A DNA stretch of 64,000 bases from Sinotaia quadrata (taxonomy: Eukaryota > Mollusca > Gastropoda > Architaenioglossa > Viviparidae), in contig CM054178.1 in the NCBI GenBank assembly GCA_028829895.1, forward strand, positions 71,772,835 through 71,836,834. Reading direction: 5' to 3'. A program made the translations under genes and the position numbers. Position 1 is the first letter of the stretch; each line of letters starts with the position of its first letter. This document shows positions 54,811 through 64,000 of this stretch, one piece after another. The notes under the pieces were generated by a model. It was not told the DNA's origin and did no database searches. It was given only the letters and a program-made list of their open reading frames with translations.

Positions 54811-55384
54811 GGCCCTGATGGGGGATTTGAATGAATACTAATTTCAGTTTGCCAGTGCATGCTAATGCTCTGCACTTAGTTACATGCTAACAATTTACTT
54901 CTGCTAAATTTTAAAACATTATTCCCACTTTTTCTTGCACCAAACTAGATTCAACATATTTTTAGCCATTCAGTTCATGTTTCCATACAAGATCAAGCAA
55001 TATATCATGTAGTAATTTAAGATGTGGTTAAATTCAAGATGTTTATGCTGAAGTCATGTGGCAGTCTTCAGTGTTGAAAGCTGTTCTCATGGAGGAACCT
55101 GTAAAGACACGATGTATTGCTTGTTACTGATAATGTTCAATAATACAATCTGGTCATTCTTGAACTAGAAATCTGTTAATTTAAAACAATCTGCTTATTG
55201 AAATACTCAAGTACTTGCAATTATTTGCAAGCATTTATTAAATTAATTTTAAATGAAAAATGAAATTAAAACTTTAACACTCTTCCACTTATACAAGCAT
55301 AAGAATGTAAAGTCAACAGATAAGCCTTACTAATTTTATTCAAAAGTTTACTTAATCCTACAGTTAAGTTGGCAAATTGGTTGG

Positions 55385-55515
55385 TGGGGCAGATTGTAAA
55401 AAAATACTATGGTCAGTATGTAACAAATACTGTGGTCAGATTGTAAAAATTATTGTGGTCATTTTGTAACAAATACTGTGGTCAGTTTGTAACAAATTCT
55501 GTGGTCAGTTTGGTG
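55385..55515. repeat. ~28 bp minisatellite, about 5 copies
   Basis: Variants of AAATACTGTGGTCAGTTTGT then AACA. Confidence 0.8.
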
Positions 55516-56384
55516 AAACTAAAAAAAAGATTGGACTAGTTCTTTCATCCATCAAGATAATCTATTGGTGGTTGGTCAAGTATTTAGCTTTTCTTTAAAA
55601 AAAAAAAATGAAATTAACAGACTTGAGAAGTTAAAACTACTCTGATTTCCAGTTTAAATAAGAGCAATAAATGGCACAATAGATTTAGTATTTGTTGGAT
55701 AAAAGTGTGTGTGTGCAAGTGTGCTTGCATGTGCAACTTCTGTGTGTTTCTGGTGGTAGTGGGAATTCAGTTCAGAAGTGCATAAAGACAGCTGTGTACA
55801 TTTATTAAATTTTTTATATAAACAATTTTTGTTTACAAATGCAAGCCAGGCTTCACAGCATTTTCCTGTGTCTGTTGGAGAGTAGGAGTTTTGTAATTCC
55901 AGAATGCATGCATTACTTGGCTGTTTTCTTAAGAACAAGATATCAACCCCCAACATTCTGATTCTATGTGCACTATTCACCACATCATTAAAAATGTAAG
56001 CAAAGATGCCAAATTATCATTGATTTATAACACTACAAAATCCATTCCATTAGTCTTCAACCTTTTCCTTCTCCAAGTGAGTCATCAATTCTCTTGAACT
56101 AGTAACATTTTCACATTTTTAAAGTGTGGGTGGGTAGGCGGGGGGAAGAGAACATAAAACAGGAAACTAAACATGTATCTGCAAGGATACAGAACTAAAT
56201 TAATGGATGACTCTGTATAGCTATGAAAGAAAAAAACTGTGGTATACTGTGTTTGTATTTTTAACAAAAATGTAATGAATAAGCAGATTCTTAAATACAT
56301 TGTAATAATAAAATGAAGCAACTAAAAATAATGATTTAAACATGAGGGATCAACTGTTGGATGTATGCAATAAATGTATTACCA

Positions 56385-57044
56385 TTAATCCTTTCCAGGC
56401 ATAAAAAATATGTAACTCTTGTTAGCTGAGAAGTACTTTAGTCACTTTACCATAATTGTATATGACTCAAACTATTTATAAAACATTAAAAAAAACAACC
56501 TTAATATAGTAGAAAAAATTCACATATAAAATAAAAAATGACTATATACAAAAATATAAGTGTAGTGAAAAAAGGAAAATATAAACAAAATGAATTTACA
56601 AATGCACAGGTAGAACAGACAATGACAATTCAGACAGTGGCATTTTTGCTGATGGAAAAGACATGTCTTGAGAGTCCCTTTGAAAATGGCCATGGTTTCT
56701 TCATATCTTTGCTCATACAGCAGTAAATAATATTAATAGGAAGGTGGACCCTGATAAGCAATGAATGTTGACCATAAGATATACTTTCCTTTAGTTTTAC
56801 AATACTGAAAATATGCATCTGCTGGTGAGCTAGAGTTCTAGCAAGAGTGTAAATGTATCTTAAACATAAATAAGATAATTTCTGCAACATATGTTAATGT
56901 TGTTACTGCATGTTACCTCATGATCTATTTTAATAAAATCATCTACAGTTATAAAAGACTCTTATGACATATTTATATTTATAAAAGACTAGTGTGACAG
57001 ATTCATATTTATTATCTCTCTCATATACACAGTAAAGGGGTTAA
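56385..57044. mobile_element. Weak candidate TTAA-flanked element
   Basis: TTAATCCTTTCCAGGC at 56385 and CAGTAAAGGGGTTAA ending 57044 are loosely inverted and both carry TTAA, as for piggyBac-type elements. The match is short and may be chance in AT-rich DNA. Confidence 0.22.
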
Positions 57045-57954
57045 TCTTGGAGTAATATTAGACTCAAACGATGCTTTCATCCACAATTGTGAAAGAAATC
57101 TATAGGGATGTTGGAAGTTCCACTTCTCTGCAGACCAAATGCTTCTAGAGTCACAGTTAACATAAAAGTTCCATTAATTTCGAATGGGTCCCTTAAGTCA
57201 GTTGTGATAATTAATTCCAAATGTGGTCATAACATTTTATCGATTTTTATTCATGTTGATGGGATCTGTTGCTGTGGTTATTCTGAAATTGAAAGAGTCA
57301 TTTGCTTGACTCATAGCTGTCAATCTGGGCTCACAAGGATGAAGTATATTTGACCTGAGCTAAGAGAGATGAGCTTTAGAAATGTAAACTTATAATATTG
57401 TGATAACACTAAATAATAATAATAATATTAAAAGTAACAAACAATAGAGTGAAAGCATTTAGTTTTAAATCATTTAAATTGAACAGATATTTAAGAAAAA
57501 AACATGCTATAACAAAAAAATTAATTACTAACAAAATTTGCACCAGGGTAACCTTAATCAATCAGTATTAAAAGCAGTAAAAATAAAAATCAATAAATTA
57601 ATTCTTAAATTGACCCTATTAATTTTCAACATAAAAATATTAAAATGAAATTTGTGAATAATCAGACACTACTTTTACAACCACTAGTGACAATTCTGGA
57701 ACTGTTACTTGTGTTAGTGTTACATGTACTTATACATTGTGCTCAAACTTCTCTTTCTAGGTACAACCCTCAAAAATAAATATATCTTTACAAATGTATT
57801 AATTCTGTATGAGGAACATGAATTGTATTCAGTTGCTTTAATAAAAAACACAAGGAGGTTAATGAAAATGCAACCATAAGGATGGTATGTGCATGACAAA
57901 AATGTACCTGTGCTTATTCTGTCAGAATGCACGTGTAGACTACCACCATATGCA

Positions 57955-58320
57955 CTCTAAATGTAAATGTACTGAGATTGTCAGAGTATCCATGTATATA
58001 TTATATGTAAATGTATAGTACTGAGATTGTCAGAGTATCCATTTGTACATTATATGTAAATGTATATGTACTGAGACTGTCAGAGTATCCATATGCACAT
58101 TATATGTAAATGTATATGTACTGAGTGTCAGAATATAGCTATGCATACATTATATATAAATGTATATGTATGTACTAAATGTCAGAATATAGCTATGTGT
58201 ACATTATATCACTCATTCACTGTAATGCCAATATAAGTGCTCAGAAATTAGAATGTACATTATATCACTGTAATGCCAATATAAGTGTTCAGAAATTAGA
58301 GCATGTTATCACCGCACAGC
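57955..58320. repeat. ~60 bp minisatellite, then a ~57 bp unit twice
   Basis: ATGTAAATGTAnTGTACTGA, GATTGTCAGAGTATCCAT and GTACATTAT repeat about five times. From about 58200, GTACATTATATCACT, GTAATGCCAATATAAGTG and TCAGAAATTAGA occur twice. Confidence 0.8.
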
Positions 58321-60624
58321 AGCAGTGCATGAATGGCTTAATTAATCTTTATCTATTCAGGTCAGCAGGTGTAAGAAATTGTTCATAACTTTAGTTACTG
58401 TAGTTAATAGCAATACATTTCACATTAAACTAAATTTTCTTATTTTGGTACTACAACCAGAACTGGAAATACATTAATGTTAATGATTTGTTATTTTTAA
58501 AAAATCATAAGAAATTGTTTAAAAGCAAAACAATGGATATGCAAACGTATGAAAACCATTCCAACAACAAGCAAAATGTATAATTTTAAAATTTAAATTA
58601 GAATAGTATATATATATAAAAGAGATAAAATTATAAAACTAGATTTTATCATCAGACTAATTAATAAATTAATTAATTTCATATATGTCCCATGCCACTT
58701 GTATTTTCACCTATCCATGCTCTGAGAAACAAATCTGAGATAACAGGACTCAAGTGTGCTTGATTACAAATTGTAATTTACTATGCATTTTCTAGGTTGT
58801 GCTAGTGAGTGGACAGGCTTGACATGCTTATAACTTATAAGCAATCATTCTATCATTCAGTTTTTAATTAATATATGTCAGATGGAGATATGTATGGTCA
58901 CAAAACATGATTATACAACATCAAAACAAATATTAGCATATTAAAAGAAACCTGAATATTCACAAGATAATTTAACATGCTAAAATCAATCAGGATTTAA
59001 ATACCACTATTTCCTAACATTTTACATTTCTAATAACTTGAATATAATGTGACTTTGGAAATTTTATAAAACTATTGAAAATTATAATAAATATTAAAAT
59101 AAGAAGTTTGCATACTCAGAGATTATTCTGAAATTAAAATCATTTAAGAAATAAATGCAACTATTTTCAAACTATTTTTTTGTGTTTGGTTATATTTAGT
59201 TATAATAGCTCACAAGGAGCAACCATGATGCCATGGCAGACTATCAAGAACCAAGTCATTTTTCCAGTGTACACACCTCAGCCTTTGTTTCGAAACAATG
59301 TAAATATGATTCATTTTTTCTTCCTAAATATATTCTTCATAGAAATAGTTCATTTAATTACAGTTGTGTACTGTCATGCAAAAAAAAAAAAAAAAAGAGA
59401 ATGAGTCTTGTCCCATGGACTAATGTTGAGATGCACATGATATGAAAAATATGCCAGATCAGGAGCAGCTCAAAATTAGCATATCTATTAATTACTGTCA
59501 CTAAAAACAGTTAAGTTATTTCAAGTATCTTCTCATTTGCAGATCTTCTCCACAAGCTTACATTAATCTTTTAAAATTAAAATAATGCAGCCAGTACACA
59601 TTAATAAAAAATATTTACAATTTATTTAGGTCAGTAGAGGATAATGAACTGAAGGATATGATATTTTAAGCCAAGTATCAAAATTTTACTGAAAAACTCT
59701 TCCAAGTAATTTACTGTGTTCTTCAAATGTGCTGGTTTGAATGTGAATGAGTGTGTGGGTGGACTAATGGATACCAGATAATATTATGAATTACTATAAT
59801 TCATGTGATAGTACTTTAGTGGTAAACTAGTATTCATATCACCCATATTTGTCTATAATCAAACAATTCATGTTTCAAATAATCCATATTCATGTGCAAG
59901 TATTCTAAAAATAATTTATGTAATATATAAATTAAAATAAAAAATAAATGATGTTTCTAAAACTACAAGTCAGATAACATAACAACATGCTGTTCCTTTC
60001 CTTACACCTCCATACACAAACACACATGTTTTGCACGTAAACATATGGACCATGCTAAGAAATTAACACTATAATATAACAGCAATAAAATGGCTTTGCT
60101 GAGAAACCTAAAAGACTTGTTGATGTTAGTGGGTCACTCAATCAATCAAATATTACATATGGCCTAAGCAAAACTCTAGCAATGGGGCAAATTCATTCAG
60201 CATCTAAGAACATGTATGTATCAATATATGTATACACTACTACTAGTTATACTAAAATGGATTAATTCAACTTGAGAAAATATTATGTAATGGGAGAAAT
60301 CCTCATATAACTGGTGAGAGAGAAACACAGTTGTTTAACTTGTCAATGAATGAGAATATATGATTAAAAATGTTAAATACTTCTTTAAAAAAAAAAAAAG
60401 AAAAAAGAATGCAACAGGTTAGTATTGTAGTAACAGCAGATAAACTTTACAACCTTAGATAAATTTAGTAGAACAGAGGTTTAATTAGGGAGAATGATAA
60501 CAATGCAATTGATATTTCTTTTCAGGCCATTCAGAACACACCTTTTCTTTCTGTGGATCTCACATCAAGGAAGTCAAACAAAAACAAATGTTTCTGATCA
60601 TGTTGATTGTACAAAGAATGGCAT

Positions 60625-60682
60625 TTATTTATATATATATAAACTAGAGCTCTTGCTATATATATATATATATATATATATA
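60625..60682. repeat. Two (TA)n tracts
   Basis: TA runs at about 60630-60641 and 60657-60682, separated by AACTAGAGCTCTTGC. Confidence 0.85.
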
Positions 60683-63600
60683 AAAGCCTGGGATGTTATA
60701 GTCCTCCAGAAATGATGGAGAAATTAGAAAAATATATTTACAGAAACATATGATGATCTCATGTTTTCATCCTTATATAATATGAAAAGACATGACAGAA
60801 GATAAAAAGGAGACATATTTGTTTATGTATCATCTAGAGAATCTACTTTGGATGTTTATGAGAAATGCTGTCTATAGCATATTTACAAAAGCATTATCAC
60901 TCTTTTTAGTGTTGCTTATTGTTTAGCTGCTTTAGCACCTAAATGATAGGTAATAATCCCCTAGCAACACAATCATTAGAACTTTGTCTGTGAAGATAAT
61001 TTATGTGACTTCATTGATTACTGAGATAAAGTATCAAAAACAAAATACTGTGAAATTTCAAATCAGTACTTTGAAAGGCGACAATTCAAAACTGAAGTTG
61101 CCCAGGGCAGCCTAGGGAGTTCCCTCATTATATTACTCTCCATTGCTTGATTGGAAAATGTGCACTTTCTAAAGTGGTGTTTGTGTGTTTTAAAGTAAAC
61201 CACTGACTCAAAATAATGGCAAAGAAAAAAGAAGAGAAAAGAAGAATGTGTCTTAAAAATATAAGTAAAGCCACTGAAGTTGTTCCAAATGAAAACATTC
61301 ATCAATGCAACTATAAAAAACAAAATGTCGGCAATTCTATTTACATGATGCAATCAGATTAAAAGTTAAGACTGGCTAGATAGACCAGCACAACAAGCAT
61401 GTTAATTCATCCACAGTTCCTTTGGAACAAAATCAATTAAAAATTTCCACAACATCAATTAAAGTTATTTAAGAAACAATAAATGTGCTAAAATGTAGTA
61501 ATACAATTAAAATGGCATGAAAATCAAATCTAATAATTAAATAGTTAAAATACCACTGCCATTCCTTCAAAATTTAAACAAATTTTCTCCATTCCCAAAT
61601 ACTGAATAGTAATTAAATAAATTTAAAAAATCAATAATTAAAGCCACCCTTAGTCTTTGACTCTGAGGTCTTAATAATTTACAGAAAGGTTTACCTCCTA
61701 GAATGTAGGAACTCGGATTCAAACAACTCTATTAACCCATTCCCTGATGGAAGTGCATTTTTCTGCACTGCACTGAAGATTATATAATGTGAGAGCTAAA
61801 GTAATTGATATAGTGATTATGCTACTAAATCCACCATGATGCAAAGATGTTTTGGGGGAATACAAAATAGAACTATACTGATGATGATTAGGTATACTAT
61901 TTTTTATTGCAGTATTAGTATATATCTTACTTTTGCTTCAAAAACATTTAACATTTGATCACAGGTAGTTTGCCGCTTTTCTTTTCTACTATTAAGTTAC
62001 TAAGCAACTTTTATTTTAAAAAATGTGCAGCTTGATATTTTTACAGTGAACTGATATAAATCCTATTTCTAATCCTGTTTATGCTGAGTGGTGGGCTATG
62101 ATGATAGTGTAGACAAAAATAAAAGTTCTTAAGAAGTTGTTAAAATAACAGGACCACTACAACAATATAAAATAACTTTTTACTATAGAAAATACTTACT
62201 GAATTGAAACGAGTTAGCATAACAAAAATAAAGTCATACAATGCTATTTAATAGTGAAGTCAGACAGTACTACTACTAGTAATAGTATTTAATATTTACT
62301 AACTTAAATTATTGATTACTACTAATAACAGTACTGTAGCAGTACATTTCTGATTTTTGAAACACACATTCCATATACTGAAGTGACATCTGTTTTAACC
62401 TTGGATATCTGAAACTCAATCCAGTCATCCAATTCCCATATTAATTATGTGAATTTCAACCAGGACATTTGCAATAGGTTTCTACCACTAAGAGTTGGTT
62501 AAGTGAGGCCTCTACAATGAGACAGTCAAGTTTAATGAAAAAAATTATATAATAACAATTTATTTGTTTTCAATTTTGCTACTAAATATTTTTCTCATTA
62601 TTTTTCATATATAAACTTGTATATGACCAGCTCTGTTCCTTTTGCTTATCTGACCCAAAGTTTACTGGTTTTACTGAAATTTCAAGAATCCTGAAAAATC
62701 TCAATTAATTATGTATATGATTTATTATAACGAATCAATAGGCAATACTTAAAAAATAAACTTTTTGTTTTAATTATTTTTTTTAATATAGGACTCTTAA
62801 TCTTATGGGTGACAGACTCCCCACAGTCCATTTTAATAGTAAGGGTACCAATTTCTAAAAAAAGAAACAAATACTATTACTACAAAAAACAATACTAGTA
62901 TTACAGTATTACTATTACAGTATTAGTGCACTTCTTAAATTTTCTTTATTTTTGTCAAATTCCACTATTTTTTTAAAATTTAATATAATTTACTAGTATT
63001 TTAGACCACCTCACACAGAACAGATTATATACATAATACAAAATAAAATAGTTAAATACTGTTTAATAATAAATATATTATTATACAACAATGTACATTA
63101 TGATGTATGTACAATCAGACAAAAAAGACCTGTTATTAGTGTTAATATGTTCTGAATCTCAAAATGAAAATGTATAATACTATATGAAATATATAAATTA
63201 TTAATTAAAAAATAAGTAAATAATAATATTTAACACTCTTTCACATTTGAAAGTGATTTAACTGTGACAAATGATAAGGCATTACCTTAAACTAGTGGCC
63301 TAAATATTGATAACATTCTGCACAGTAGGCCCTATTCACTTTTGTTAATACCAATTTTTTTCTTAATATACTAGTAAATATAAAGAGTGGTAATAAAGTT
63401 TTATTATAGTTACTGAAATAACTCAACTTTAGTTATGCTATGCTCTAGTAAAATATATGTGGATGACTATGTCACTTTTTGTCAGCAATAGGTAGGGAGT
63501 TGAGGATGTTTGAGATGATTGATGTTTGTTTGGAGGATGAAACAAAGAGTGCATGTCCTGTGGTTATATGAGGTTCTTATATCAAAATCTGAAAGTCGAT

Positions 63601-64000
63601 GCAGACTGAGAATTTTGGATAGAAGAAAATGCTAAGGACAAGACCAAAGAAGCAAAGTGAGAGAGGTTTAGACCTGAAAATTAACTCTGAGCCTCTATAA
63701 AGAGGAACCCTTTTTCTCACTTTTAGTTTTAGGTATCCCATTTTCTCCCTTTCCTTATTTAAATTCATAGATACCTTTCTTCAATCGCACCGATAGGAAA
63801 TGGAGAAAAAAAATCCCCCAATATTTGTATCTGATCATTTATTGCAGACTTATGAAATTCTATGTTCTATTACAAAGTTATTACAATTTACATAAATGTT
63901 TAATTCTTATAAAATAATCAAATTTATGAAAATAAATATTTATATAATCCTTGAAAATTAAAAATCTAATATTAGAGTATTTGTAAGCTGTAGTAAATAA

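Larger units (their letters stand above)
54841..64000. other. Region upstream of PI4KB
   Basis: No recognisable gene on either strand. Non-coding PI4KB 5' exon(s) and promoter could lie here, but none is identifiable. The interval holds minisatellites near 55.4 and 58.0 kb, a TA tract near 60.65 kb, a possible TTAA element at 56385-57044 and AT-rich low-complexity sequence. Confidence 0.5.

Noticed and set aside
61734..61790. TTAACCCATTCCCTG sequence as a piggyBac-type left end
   Set aside because: No matching inverted right end with TTAA was found downstream.

Overview
This is an AT-rich animal nuclear window. Its genes are split by GT-AG introns and embedded in very long non-coding tracts full of minisatellites, microsatellites and decayed DNA transposons. 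Long introns, protein sequence style and repeat content suggest an invertebrate, most likely a lophotrochozoan such as a mollusc. That placement is an inference.

Two protein-coding genes can be reconstructed, both on the minus strand. (1) Positions 747-6685 hold the first four coding exons of a JmjC/Cupin_8-type protein. It begins with an N-terminal hydrophobic anchor or signal sequence, and its 3' exons lie beyond position 1. (2) Positions 24064-54810 hold a complete PI4KB (phosphatidylinositol 4-kinase beta) in 14 coding exons. Their lengths sum to 3147 bp (1048 residues plus stop) and every splice phase agrees. Exon 1 is unusually long (about 365 codons, low complexity), intron 4 is about 13.4 kb, and the catalytic residues are intact.

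Between and around these genes: a CpG-richer block upstream of the JmjC gene (about 6.4-7.6 kb); a degraded hAT DNA transposon at 8754-11535 with terminal inverted repeats, an imperfect 8-bp target-site duplication and a broken GTF2IRD2/ZBED5-like transposase; a ~200-bp non-autonomous hAT element at 23158-23354; a probable TIR element at 47182-50460; and a THAP-domain relic near 3.3-3.5 kb. About 12 kb between the hAT element and the PI4KB stop codon, and about 9 kb upstream of PI4KB, show no recognisable gene.

The most unusual feature is that the hAT transposase relic carries two separate 45-bp (15-codon) tandem expansions inside recognisable domain sequence. A third 45-bp array, nearly perfect, sits in the TIR element at 49 kb. 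No tRNA, rRNA, CRISPR array or operon was seen. PI4KB and the JmjC protein have no evident functional link beyond lying on the same strand.
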